Assembly: GCF_041537925.1 (NCBI RefSeq)
Contig: NZ_JBGOSH010000002.1
Coordinates: 310,001-374,000, forward strand
Source of the DNA: Ruegeria_C sp041537925
GTDB taxonomy: Bacteria; Pseudomonadota; Alphaproteobacteria; Rhodobacterales; Rhodobacteraceae
Direction: 5' to 3'
DNA length: 64,000 nucleotides
Shown piece after piece: positions 9,096-17,675 of the stretch (position 1 is the first letter of the stretch; each line of letters opens with the position of its first letter). Both the position numbers and the translations under genes were made by a program. The notes under the pieces were generated by a model that was not told the DNA's origin, ran no database searches, and worked only from the letters and a program-made list of their open reading frames with translations.

Positions 9096-9223
9096 CCTCA
9101 CTAGAGGATCACAGGGCTATCACAGGGGCAATCAGGCAGATTCAAATGGTTATGGGAAAACGACGGTCTCGCCGCGGCGGGAACACCCGGCGATGTGACA
9201 GCGCTGCGATGTTTGAAATGGCG

Positions 9224-9570
9224 TTACAGAAGCGCGTGAAACAGCGCAAAGTTCGGATCGGCGACCTGCAGGTGCACCGCAATATGCAGGCTTTTCAACG
9301 ACTCGGTCGCCGCTTCGAAATAATCCCAGCAGGCCAGCGATGCCGCAGATCGTAAAACCGCATTTCTACCAGAACCGACACCTCGGGGAACCGGGCGTCA
9401 TAACCGTCGTGAAAGGCACGGAACCAGATTTGCCACGCGTGCACGAAGCCCTGCTGAACAAGATGCTCGCTGAACCGGTCAGACGCCACCTCGAACGAGG
9501 CAAGGTCGTGACCATCCTGCAGGTTGAACGCCCCGTACATGGCGCAAGCTTCCGTTTGCCGATTGGCCAT
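9224..9570 (-). pseudogene. Small protein gene interrupted by an apparent frameshift
   Basis: The frame from ATG 9570 (or ATG 9540) reads as a normal protein (MYGAFNLQDGHDLASFEV, then EVSVLVEMRFYDLR) and then becomes Arg-rich and stops near 9295. A shift of frame at about 9338-9345 restores convincing coding sequence (SLACWDYFEAATESLKSL) to a stop at 9224-9226, giving about 115 residues. This points to a single-base indel in the genome or the assembly, or to programmed frameshifting; no obvious slippery heptamer is seen at the site. Family not recognised. It lies between the regulator and the rest of the operon. Confidence 0.6.
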
Positions 9571-9718
9571 GAGGTCCCTGAGAGTGTTTTCAGCTCATCC
9601 GCTAATACCCTGCCCGCTGGGAACGGACGCGACCGGATGCGACGGAGCACCGGGCATGCGCGCCGCCCTTGCATCCGTCCTGCTCATGCCGCGTGTCTCG
9701 GCGCAACAGGTCCTGCTA

Positions 9719-10645
9719 TCAGGCAGGTTTTGAGGGTCCACCGCGCAGCTGCTGGCTGACATCTTCGAGCCAGCCGCGCGCGGTGTTGATATTTGAAAGC
9801 GCCAGATCAACCTTCTGCGCCGGGCTGCGGCGGGTGCCGTCCTGACGCGGCGGGGCCTCGACCACGCGTTGTTCCACGGCGCGACTGGGGCGCGGTGTAA
9901 CGGCCAGCAGGGTTTCTTGAATCCGCCGTGTCTCGTCCATCGGGGCGACGCCCAGTTCTTCGCGCAGAATCTGCTCGCAATGGGCGTACTGCCGCAGCGC
10001 CAGAGGACGGTTTCCGGCATGGTAATGGCAGCGCATCAGCGCCCGATGCACATGTTCCAGTAGCGGATCAAGCGCCAGCAATGCGCGGCCATGGCGGAGG
10101 CCGGAAGCCCAGTCCTGCCGCCCCATCGCTGCATGCAAAAGGAACTCCAACGCTTCAGTGTAATTGGCGCGCAGGCTCTCGCGCCAAAGCAGGCACCAGT
10201 CGGAATAGACCGATTCCAGCAGGTCGCCGCGATAGGCCTCAACGGCACGCTCGATCCGTTCAAGATCAGCGGCGGACACCGCCTCGGGGTCTTCTGCCGC
10301 CACGATATCAGCCGCCTGGTTGAGGTGATCCACATCCACCTCATGGTCAGGCTGGCGGGTGTATCCAACTTCGTGCTGGGTTCGGACAAGCGACGTGGCG
10401 ACGTCCATGCCGATGGCGCGCAAAGCGGCGGTGATGCGCCAGAGCTCGGTGTTTAGCGCCTTTCGCCCGCGTTTCTCGGGCAAATGTCCCCAGAACTGTT
10501 CGGCCAGACGGGCCCGGTGAAAGGTGCGGCCCGATTCCAGAACCAGAAACGTGAACAATTCGGTCCCCCGGCGGGTGTACAGATCGGCGCTGCGCCCCCC
10601 TTTTCCCGTGACCGAAATTTGGCCAAGCAAAAATATCTTTATCAT
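9719..10645 (-). CDS. SARP-like transcriptional regulator (winged helix + BTAD)
   Basis: A 308-aa protein starting at ATG 10645, chosen for its AGGAGG ribosome binding site. Residues about 1-95 are an OmpR-type winged helix (IKIFLLGQISVTGKGG, then LYTRRGTELFTFLVLESG). Residues about 105-250 are a bacterial transcriptional activation domain of TPR-like helices (ALLALDPLLEHVHRALMRCHYHAGNRPLALRQY, split here as LDPLLEHVHRALMRC and AGNRPLALRQY). This architecture is that of SARP/AfsR-type activators, best known from actinobacterial secondary metabolism and less common in alphaproteobacteria. It is the promoter-proximal gene of the minus-strand cluster, so it probably activates the downstream operon. 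No sensor domain is visible; the C-terminal 50 residues are polar. Confidence 0.85.
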   Translation of the reverse strand: MIKIFLLGQISVTGKGGRSADLYTRRGTELFTFLVLESGRTFHRARLAEQFWGHLPEKRGRKALNTELWRITAALRAIGMDVATSLVRTQHEVGYTRQPDHEVDVDHLNQAADIVAAEDPEAVSAADLERIERAVEAYRGDLLESVYSDWCLLWRESLRANYTEALEFLLHAAMGRQDWASGLRHGRALLALDPLLEHVHRALMRCHYHAGNRPLALRQYAHCEQILREELGVAPMDETRRIQETLLAVTPRPSRAVEQRVVEAPPRQDGTRRSPAQKVDLALSNINTARGWLEDVSQQLRGGPSKPA

Positions 10646-10842
10646 GGGACCTCCTGATGTCGGCCCATTGCAAAACGTGTCGAATTGATGAGGTCGCATT
10701 AAGCAGCTTACCTGGGGTCAATTTGAGTGAAGCAGGCGAGTCGCGCAACCTTTTGTTGTAGAGATGGCTTATGTCTGCACAAAATAGCCATGTATGGGGC
10801 AGGTGGCTTTGGTAAGGGGGCGGTCAACCGCCTTTATTGAGA

Positions 10843-10901
10843 ATAAGTCGCAAAAGGGTTGACAGTTGCGAGTGATTTGCATTTACGCAAGATCGACTTA
10901 T
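10843..10901 (+). promoter_or_regulatory. sit operon control region: Mur-box-like element inside an 8-bp inverted repeat
   Basis: A TTGACA -35-like hexamer lies at 10859-10864. It is directly followed by TTGCG-AGTGATTTGCATTTA-CGCAA at 10866-10890 (broken here), which resembles the manganese-responsive Mur boxes that precede sit operons in alphaproteobacteria. The whole is bracketed by perfect arms ATAAGTCG (10843-10850) and CGACTTAT (10894-10901). The operon start codon is at 10923. Repression of sitABCD by Mur with Mn is the expected logic; the outer inverted repeat may serve a second regulator or a transcript hairpin. Confidence 0.5.
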
Positions 10902-10922
10902 CTGCTCTGCAAGGAGACACGG

Positions 10923-11825
10923 ATGCTGACGACCCTGTTCAAGACCTCCTCTGCCGCCGCGCTTGCCGTTGCCTTAGCCACTGGCGCGCAGGCAGACGAC
11001 AAAATGAAAGTGGTGACCACATTCACCGTTCTAGCCGACATGGCCGCGAACGTGGCGGGGGAGGCGGCCGAGGTGGTCTCGGTCACCAAGCCCGGCGCGG
11101 AAATCCACGGCTATGAACCAACGCCGCAGGATATCGTGCGGGCCTCGGATGCCGATCTGATCCTTTGGAATGGCATGAACCTTGAGTTGTGGTTCGAACA
11201 ATTCCTGTCCAATTTGGATGATGTGCCGTCGGTGACGTTGACCGAGGGCATCGATCCGATCCCGATCGCATCGGGGAATTACGAGGGCAAACCAAACCCG
11301 CATGCCTGGATGGGGCTGGATAATGCGCTGATCTATATTGACAATATTGAACAGGCTTTTTCTAAGCATGACCCGAAGAACGCCGAGGTCTACGCGACCA
11401 ATGCCGCCGCCTATAAGGACGCGCTGCGGGCCACGATCGAACCGCTGCGCGACGCCATCGCCGAGATTCCGCATGATCGCCGCTGGCTGGTCACCTGCGA
11501 AGGCGCCTTCAGCTATCTGGCCCGCGATTTCGGCATGGAGGAACTCTATCTCTGGCCGATGAATGCCGATCAGGTCGGCACGCCTCGACAGGTCCGCGCC
11601 GTAATCGACGGGGTGCGCGAACATGACATTCCGGTGGTGTTCTGTGAAAGCACTGTCAACACCGCCCCGGCCAAACAGGTGGCGCGCGAAACAGGCGTCG
11701 CCTATGGCGGCGAGCTTTATGTCGACTCGCTGAGTGAAGCGGGTGGCGCGGTGCCGACCTATCTGGACCTGCTCAAAGTTACCTCCGGCACCGTGGCACA
11801 GGGGCTGACTGAAGCCACAAACTGA
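10923..11825 (+). CDS. sitA: Manganese/iron ABC transporter substrate-binding protein
   Basis: A 300-aa periplasmic metal-binding protein of the cluster A-I (ZnuA/PsaA/SitA) family. The start at ATG 10923 has an AGGAG ribosome binding site and is followed by a signal peptide (about residues 1-24, cleaved after AQA). Candidate metal ligands are His62 (IHGYEPT), His127 (NPHAW), Glu193 (CEGAF) and Asp268. Glu at the third position, in place of the His of zinc-type proteins, together with the absence of a His-rich loop, favours Mn (or Fe) over Zn. It delivers metal to SitBCD, encoded immediately downstream. Confidence 0.92.
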   Translation: MLTTLFKTSSAAALAVALATGAQADDKMKVVTTFTVLADMAANVAGEAAEVVSVTKPGAEIHGYEPTPQDIVRASDADLILWNGMNLELWFEQFLSNLDDVPSVTLTEGIDPIPIASGNYEGKPNPHAWMGLDNALIYIDNIEQAFSKHDPKNAEVYATNAAAYKDALRATIEPLRDAIAEIPHDRRWLVTCEGAFSYLARDFGMEELYLWPMNADQVGTPRQVRAVIDGVREHDIPVVFCESTVNTAPAKQVARETGVAYGGELYVDSLSEAGGAVPTYLDLLKVTSGTVAQGLTEATN

Positions 11826-11852
11826 CGCCCGCTGGGCAAAAAGGATGACCAA

Positions 11853-12752
11853 ATGCGCGATGATCATAGCCTGGCCAGGGACGAGTCAGAATCCGGCGGG
11901 TCAGGCGGCGGGATCAGCGCGCAGGATGTGACGGTCACCTATCGCAACGGCCATACCGCCCTGTGGAACGCCAGTTTCGAGATTCCGCGCGGCACCGTCA
12001 CCGCGCTTGTGGGTGTCAACGGCGCGGGCAAGTCGACGCTTTTCAAGGCGATCATGGGGTTTGTACCCGCGGCACAGGGCGCGATCAGCATCCTCGGGAT
12101 GGGTGTAAAACAGGCGCTTGGCCAAAACCTCGTCGCTTATGTTCCACAATCGGAGGAGGTGGACTGGGCCTTTCCGGTGCTGGTCGAAGACGTGGTCATG
12201 ATGGGCCGGTATGGCCATATGGGGTTCCTGCGGCGGCCCAAACAGGCCGACAACGTTGCGGTCGACCAAGCCCTGCGCCGGGTCAACATGCAGGAGTTCC
12301 GCCATCGTCAGATCGGAGAGCTGTCGGGTGGCCAGCGCAAGCGGGTCTTTCTGGCCCGCGCCTTGGCGCAGGACGGGCAGGTGATCCTGCTGGACGAACC
12401 CTTTACCGGCGTGGATGTTAAAACCGAGGATCAGATCGTGGCGCTGCTGCGCGAGCTGCGGGATGAGGGCCGGGTGATGCTGGTCTCGACCCACAACCTG
12501 GGCTCGGTGCCCGAATTCTGCGACCGAACCGTGCTAGTGAAGGGCACTGTGCTGGGCTACGGCCCGACAGAGACCACTTTTACCCGCGAAAACCTTGAAA
12601 AGGCCTTTGGCGGGGTGCTGCGTCACTTCACACTGGGCGGCGACACGCTGCATGACGATGAGGATGCACGTCAGGTCACGATCCTGTCGGATGATGAGCG
12701 TCCCTTCGTGCAATATGGTGACAAGACCCAGCGCTCGGAGCCGACGGAATGA
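11853..12752 (+). CDS. sitB: Manganese/iron ABC transporter ATP-binding protein
   Basis: A 299-aa ATPase of the metal-type ABC importer. The Walker A motif GVNGAGKST is at about residues 54-62, the signature LSGGQRKRVFLARAL at about 150 and Walker B VILLDEPF at about 175, followed by the H-loop (STHN). The first 20 residues are a polar, Gly/Ser-rich extension. It lies 27 bp after sitA and overlaps sitC by four bases (ATGA), so the subunits are made together. It energises the SitC/SitD channel at the inner membrane. Confidence 0.93.
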   Translation: MRDDHSLARDESESGGSGGGISAQDVTVTYRNGHTALWNASFEIPRGTVTALVGVNGAGKSTLFKAIMGFVPAAQGAISILGMGVKQALGQNLVAYVPQSEEVDWAFPVLVEDVVMMGRYGHMGFLRRPKQADNVAVDQALRRVNMQEFRHRQIGELSGGQRKRVFLARALAQDGQVILLDEPFTGVDVKTEDQIVALLRELRDEGRVMLVSTHNLGSVPEFCDRTVLVKGTVLGYGPTETTFTRENLEKAFGGVLRHFTLGGDTLHDDEDARQVTILSDDERPFVQYGDKTQRSEPTE

Positions 12753-13636
12753 TCGACCACCTGGCCGAGCCGTTCAGCTACAATTACATGACAAACGCAA
12801 TGTGGGTGTCGGCGCTGGTCGGCGGGGTCTGCGCCTTTCTGTCGGCTTACCTCATGCTCAAGGGCTGGTCGCTGATCGGTGACGCACTGTCCCATTCGGT
12901 GGTGCCGGGAGTGGCCGGGGCCTACATTCTAGGGCTGCCATTTTCGCTCGGGGCTTTTCTGGCCGGAGGACTGGCAGCAGGGGCGATGCTGTTCCTGTCC
13001 GAACGGTCGGGGTTGAAAGTGGACGTGATCATCGGGTTGATCTTCACGTCGTTCTTCGGGCTGGGCCTGTTCATCGTGTCGATCAACCCGATATCGATTT
13101 CGATCCAGACCATTACCATGGGCAATATTCTGGCCATCACGCCCGAGGACACGTTGCAACTGGCGGTCATCGGCTTTGTCTCGCTGACGGTGCTGCTGGC
13201 GAAGTGGAAAGACCTGATGGTCACCTTCTTTGACGAGAACCACGCCCGCGCCATCGGGCTGCGACCCGGCCTTCTGAAAGCGGTGTTCTTTGTGCTGCTC
13301 TCGGCCTCGGTGGTCGCCGCAATGCAAACGGTCGGCGCATTTCTTGTGATTGCAATGGTAGTGACACCGGGAGCGACGGCTTATCTACTCTGCGACCGGT
13401 TTCCCCGACTGATCCTGACCTCGGTCCTGATCGGGTCGGTAACCAGCTTTCTCGGCGCCTATATCAGCTATTTCCTTGACGGTGCGACAGGCGGCATCAT
13501 CGTTTGCCTGCAGACCCTGCTCTTCCTCGCCGCCTTTGTCTTTGCCCCCAAACACGGGCTTCTGGCAGCCCGGCGCAAGGCTAATGCAGCGCTAAGGCGG
13601 GGGCGGCCGCCCAAACCGGAACGGACGGTGGCCTGA
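12749..13636 (+). CDS. sitC: Manganese/iron ABC transporter permease
   Basis: A 295-aa integral membrane protein of the ABC-3 family with about eight hydrophobic segments. The conserved LKGWSLIGDALSHSVVPG and KWKDLMVTFFDENHARAIGL segments are present. The Arg/Lys-rich C-terminus is predicted cytoplasmic. It overlaps sitB (ATGA) and sitD (TGATG). It pairs with SitD to form the transmembrane path; the two are paralogues of similar length. Confidence 0.92.
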   Translation: MIDHLAEPFSYNYMTNAMWVSALVGGVCAFLSAYLMLKGWSLIGDALSHSVVPGVAGAYILGLPFSLGAFLAGGLAAGAMLFLSERSGLKVDVIIGLIFTSFFGLGLFIVSINPISISIQTITMGNILAITPEDTLQLAVIGFVSLTVLLAKWKDLMVTFFDENHARAIGLRPGLLKAVFFVLLSASVVAAMQTVGAFLVIAMVVTPGATAYLLCDRFPRLILTSVLIGSVTSFLGAYISYFLDGATGGIIVCLQTLLFLAAFVFAPKHGLLAARRKANAALRRGRPPKPERTVA

Positions 13637-14505
13637 TGGATCTCGACACCCTGCTGCTACCCTTCCAATTCGCCTTTATGCAGAACGCTTTCCTGATCTC
13701 GATGATCGTGTCGGTGCCCACGGCGCTGCTGTCGTGTTTCCTGGTAATGAAGGGCTGGGCGTTGATGGGCGATGCGGTCAGCCATGCAGTATTGCCGGGG
13801 ATCGTGCTGGCCTACATCTTGGGCTTGCCTCTGATCGTCGGGGCCTTTGCGGCGGGCATGACCTGCGCCATGGCCACCGGGTATCTTTCCAGCAACAGCC
13901 GGGTGAAGCAGGACACGGTGATGGGCGTGGTGTTCTCCGGTATGTTCGGGCTGGGCATCGTGCTGTATGTCTCCGTTCCGACCAATGCGCATCTCGATCA
14001 TATCCTGTTTGGCAACATGCTGGGGGTCGAGCCGCATGAACTGTGGCAAGCCGCGATTATCTCGGGTGGCGTGGCGCTGATGCTGGTTCTGAAATGGAAG
14101 GACCTGCTGCTGCACAGTTTCGATCCGGCACAAGCGCGCGCCTCGGGGCTTTGGGTGAACTGGTTGCACTATGGCTTGCTGGGCGCGCTGTCACTGACCA
14201 TAGTTGCGACACTGTCAGCAGCGGGGCTGATCTTGGCCATCGGGCTGTTGATCGCTCCGGGGGCAATTGCCTTTCTGATCGTGCGCAAGTTTTCGACCAT
14301 GCTCTGGGTCTCGGTTCTGGCCTGTATGGCTGCGATGCTGATGGGCACTTATGCCAGCTTCTTCCTCGACAGTGCGCCCGCGCCGACCATCGTGCTGATC
14401 CTGACCGCTATGTTCCTCATCGCCTTTGTGCGACGGCAGATCATAACGCGCCGCATGTCGATGCGTCGGGTCGAAGCCGCCTCACTTGAAAGCCCGACCT
14501 CCTGA
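13636..14505 (+). CDS. sitD: Manganese/iron ABC transporter permease, second subunit
   Basis: A 289-aa ABC-3 family permease, paralogous to SitC, with about eight membrane segments and the conserved MKGWALMGDAVSHAVLPG and KWKDLLLHSFDPAQARASGL segments. Its start shares a base with the sitC stop, and its stop shares a base with the start of the reductase gene (TGATG). The C-terminal RRQIITRRMSMRR stretch is cytoplasmic. Two permease genes are normal for sit operons, where a heterodimer forms. Confidence 0.92.
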   Translation: MDLDTLLLPFQFAFMQNAFLISMIVSVPTALLSCFLVMKGWALMGDAVSHAVLPGIVLAYILGLPLIVGAFAAGMTCAMATGYLSSNSRVKQDTVMGVVFSGMFGLGIVLYVSVPTNAHLDHILFGNMLGVEPHELWQAAIISGGVALMLVLKWKDLLLHSFDPAQARASGLWVNWLHYGLLGALSLTIVATLSAAGLILAIGLLIAPGAIAFLIVRKFSTMLWVSVLACMAAMLMGTYASFFLDSAPAPTIVLILTAMFLIAFVRRQIITRRMSMRRVEAASLESPTS

Positions 14506-15485
14506 TGGTGCGCATCGTGATCGCGGGCGCAGGTGCCATCGGCTGCTTCACCGGCGGGTTACTTGCGCACGGCGGACATCAGGTCACGCTGCTGGGGCGG
14601 GCGCGTATCCTGGATGCGGTACGGGAAAACGGGCTAACCATCAGCGATTTCTCGGGGCTTTCCGCTCATATTCCTGCCGCTGATCTTACCATTTCCGAGG
14701 ACCCGGGCTGTCTCGCCGAGGCCGAACTGGTGATCGTGACGGTCAAGACAACTGCAACTGCAGAGATCGCGCAGCAGATCGCCTCATATGCGCCAACCGA
14801 TGCGCCGGTTCTGTCCTGGCAGAACGGGATCACCAATGCCGACACCCTGCGCACGGCCTTGCCAGACCGCGATATCCGCGCCGGGATGGTGCCCTTCAAC
14901 GTCGTGCCGAAAGAAGCGGGCAGCTATCACCGAGCCACGTCGGGCGATATCGTAATCGAAGCGGGACAGGGCGCTCTGGGTAAGATACTGAACGTGCCGG
15001 ATCTGGCAGTCTCTGAAAGCGACCGGATCGAGGCGGTGCAATGGGGCAAACTGCTGATCAACCTCAACAATGCGCTCAACGCTTTGTCGGGACTGACGTT
15101 GCAGGAGCAGTTGCTGGACCGGAGCTGGCGCCGCCTGATGGCTGATCAAATGCAGGAGGCGCTGGCGGTGTTCAAAGCCGCCGGTATCGCCACGCAATCT
15201 ACTACCCCGCTAGCCACCTGGATGCTGCCACATGTGCTGCGTCTGCCGACCCCACTGTTTTCGCGGGTCGCGGCACGCATGCTGACCATCGACCCGCATG
15301 CGCGCACTTCGATGGCTTATGACCTGATGGCAGGCCGCGCGACCGAGATCGACACTTTGCAAGGCGAGATCATCGCGCTGGGGCAGCGATATGGCCGACC
15401 CACTCCACTTTGCGGCGTTGTGGCCGCGCTGATCCGCAGCGCGCCCGATCAGGCGTTGACGCCGGTTGACATTCGCGCCGCCTGA
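14505..15485 (+). CDS. panE: Ketopantoate reductase family oxidoreductase (PanE/ApbA-like)
   Basis: A 326-aa protein with an N-terminal Rossmann motif (IVIAGAGAIGCFTGG, residues about 4-18) and the ApbA C-terminal helical domain (KLLINLNNALNALSG, with the Lys and Asn expected for catalysis). Ketopantoate reductase uses NADPH to form pantoate for coenzyme A synthesis. It is translationally coupled to sitD (TGATG), which is an odd partner for a metal transporter. The family also contains reductases of other 2-oxo acids, so the exact substrate is not certain. Confidence 0.8.
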   Translation: MVRIVIAGAGAIGCFTGGLLAHGGHQVTLLGRARILDAVRENGLTISDFSGLSAHIPAADLTISEDPGCLAEAELVIVTVKTTATAEIAQQIASYAPTDAPVLSWQNGITNADTLRTALPDRDIRAGMVPFNVVPKEAGSYHRATSGDIVIEAGQGALGKILNVPDLAVSESDRIEAVQWGKLLINLNNALNALSGLTLQEQLLDRSWRRLMADQMQEALAVFKAAGIATQSTTPLATWMLPHVLRLPTPLFSRVAARMLTIDPHARTSMAYDLMAGRATEIDTLQGEIIALGQRYGRPTPLCGVVAALIRSAPDQALTPVDIRAA

Positions 15486-15495
15486 GCCTGCATAC

Positions 15496-16962
15496 CTACA
15501 TGAACGCCCTAAGCCCAGTGAACAGAGCCGCCGACAGCAGCGCTGTGGCAGGCACAGTCACCACCCAGGCGGCGATGATGGTCATGAAATGCGACCGGCG
15601 CACCAGTTTGCGGTGGCGACGTTCTTCTGTAGCGATCCGCTGCAAGCTCGGTGTCCGGCGCTGACGATATTGATTGTGCCATTCGCGATAAAACCCCACA
15701 CCGAACACGCTGCCAACCGCGATATGGGTGGAACTGACCGGCAGGCCCTGCCAACTGGCCAGCAGCACGGTGATGGCGGTCGACAAGGCGACGCAGAAGG
15801 CCCGCATCGGGTTCAGCTTGGTAATCTGCGTGCCCACCATGCGAATAAGTCGCGGCCCGAACAGGAACAGGCCGAACGAGATCCCGAAGGCCCCGATCGC
15901 CATCACCCAGCCGGGCACCGGGACCTGTGCCGCAAAGGCACCAAACTGACTGCTATGAACAATGGCCGCCACCGGCCCCACCGCATTGGCAACATCATTG
16001 GCGCCATGGGCGAAACTCAACAGCGTGGCCGCGACAACCAGCGGCAGGCCAAACAGGCTTTTGAGTGAACGGGCCCGGTTCTCCATCCCCTCGGATCTGC
16101 GCCGGACCCATGGCACGGTCAGCCACCATGTGAGCGCGCCGGCGAGCAGACCAACCAACAGTGCCGTGACCAGCTCGATCCTGACGACCCGCTGCAGGCC
16201 TTTTATCGCCAGATAAGCCACAAAGGCCCCCGCCATTACCGCAACCAGAATGGGCACCCAGAACCGGGCGGCTGCTATCTTGTCGTCTTGATCCTGAATG
16301 CGGGCCTTGATCAGCGCCAGAATTGCGGCGGCGATGAAACCGCCCAACAAGGGTGCAATGACCCAGCTTGCCGCGATTGCGCCCATCATGGGCCAGTTGA
16401 CCGCCGTCAGCCCGGCAGCCGAGACACCTGCTCCCATGACCCCGCCAACTACCGAATGAGTGGTCGAGACAGGGGCCCGGATGAGCGTGGCGAAATTAAC
16501 CCACAGCGCCGACGAGATCAGCGCCGCCAGCATCGCCCAGATAAAGACCTGCGCGTCCTGCATCGCGGTGGGGTCGACGATATCCTTGGCGATGGTTTCG
16601 ACCACGTCGCCTCCCGCCAGCAGCGCACCGGCGCTTTCGGCCAGGGCAGCGATGCAGATCGCGGTCCCCATACTCAGCGCGTTTGCGCCCACCGCGGGGC
16701 CCATGTTGTTGGCCACGTCATTGGCGCCGATATTCATCGCCATATATGCGCCGAAGATCGCAGCCGCGATCACCACCAGCCCGCCGGTAGTCTGCCCAAA
16801 AAACAGCGCCGCCGCGAGACCGGCAAGCACGATGAAGACAAGCGAAAGGCCCAGCGCGACCAGTGGGCGCGCTGCGTACGAGGCGGCCAACTCGGCGCGC
16901 GAGATGCGGCTCAGGTCACGATCCAGCTTGGTCCAGCGGATTTCGTCCGGGTGGTCACTCAT
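15496..16962 (-). CDS. pit: Inorganic phosphate transporter, PiT family
   Basis: A 488-aa membrane protein with two copies of the PiT signature: GANDVANNMGP near residue 85 and GANDVANAVGP near 335. It has about ten hydrophobic segments and a polar loop around residue 300 (RRRSEGMENRARSLK). ATG 16962 was preferred to a codon seven residues upstream because of the AGGTGG sequence before it. It imports phosphate (as a metal-phosphate complex in the best studied members) driven by protons. It is convergent with the sit/panE operon; the stop codons are about 10 bp apart with no clear terminator. Confidence 0.93.
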   Translation of the reverse strand: MSDHPDEIRWTKLDRDLSRISRAELAASYAARPLVALGLSLVFIVLAGLAAALFFGQTTGGLVVIAAAIFGAYMAMNIGANDVANNMGPAVGANALSMGTAICIAALAESAGALLAGGDVVETIAKDIVDPTAMQDAQVFIWAMLAALISSALWVNFATLIRAPVSTTHSVVGGVMGAGVSAAGLTAVNWPMMGAIAASWVIAPLLGGFIAAAILALIKARIQDQDDKIAAARFWVPILVAVMAGAFVAYLAIKGLQRVVRIELVTALLVGLLAGALTWWLTVPWVRRRSEGMENRARSLKSLFGLPLVVAATLLSFAHGANDVANAVGPVAAIVHSSQFGAFAAQVPVPGWVMAIGAFGISFGLFLFGPRLIRMVGTQITKLNPMRAFCVALSTAITVLLASWQGLPVSSTHIAVGSVFGVGFYREWHNQYRQRRTPSLQRIATEERRHRKLVRRSHFMTIIAAWVVTVPATALLSAALFTGLRAFM

Positions 16963-17044
16963 GATGCCACCTGTATAGCGCATCCCTCGGGCTAAGACCG
17001 AACGACTTGTGGTTCAGGGAGATCACATGTGGCAATCGGTAAGA

Positions 17045-17503
17045 TCAGAGCGCGCGCAGCAGGTCTTGCAGTTTCGGCTCGGCCACCAGATTTGCGGCCT
17101 CTCCGGGGGGCATCCAGCGCCGTTCGCGCTGACCCGCCTCGGGGAATTCATCGACAAGGGTGTCGACCCTGACCCGATAGACGCTCACCCGTACCGGCTG
17201 CGTTGTGCCGTCTTTCAGGCCCTTACCGTAGTCAAAGCTGCCGACCGGATCCTCATCCACCTGTTCGGCCAGAACGCCCGCCTCTTCCCAGGCTTCCTGA
17301 ACTGCGGCTTCCGCGCCGGTCTTGCCGTCGATGGGCCAGCCCTTGGGCACCACCCAGCGGCCGGACCCCCGGCTGGTGATCATCAGAACTTCCTGTTTTT
17401 TCTCACGACCGCGCACACAAAGAGCAGCGACCTGCACCGCCTCCGGTCGCAGGAGAAGGGGACGCACGACCTCTTCCCAGGTACTCTTTAACGCCAAAAA
17501 CAT
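17045..17503 (-). CDS. Nudix hydrolase, diphosphoinositol-polyphosphate-type
   Basis: A 152-aa protein with a Nudix box at about residues 54-76 (GWPIDGKTGAEAAVQEAWEE, then AGV). The EAWEEAGV core is intact, but the usual Glu after Gly-x5 is Lys and the Arg of REUxEE is Gln. This variant, with PKGWP before it, is common in the alphaproteobacterial DIPP-like group. Likely substrates are nucleoside or inositol di/polyphosphates; the specific one cannot be read from the sequence. Single gene, cytoplasmic. Confidence 0.85.
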   Translation of the reverse strand: MFLALKSTWEEVVRPLLLRPEAVQVAALCVRGREKKQEVLMITSRGSGRWVVPKGWPIDGKTGAEAAVQEAWEEAGVLAEQVDEDPVGSFDYGKGLKDGTTQPVRVSVYRVRVDTLVDEFPEAGQRERRWMPPGEAANLVAEPKLQDLLRAL

Positions 17504-17675
17504 TCCTGCCGAACCTTTCAGTGCCGCTTATGCACGCGGCTATAGCCCTGATACTTGGCCATTTTGCGCGATTTTTCAACAAAACCGGGGGCATTCGGAC
17601 CCCATAAACCTAAAAATTTGCATTATGATCACAAAAATAGTGCCAAAAGCGGCGATTTTCCGCCCTAATTTGCGC

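Noticed and set aside
17504..17675. Possible small gene or RNA between Nudix and hrpB
   Set aside because: Short, no ribosome binding site, no stable hairpin followed by Ts that I could support.
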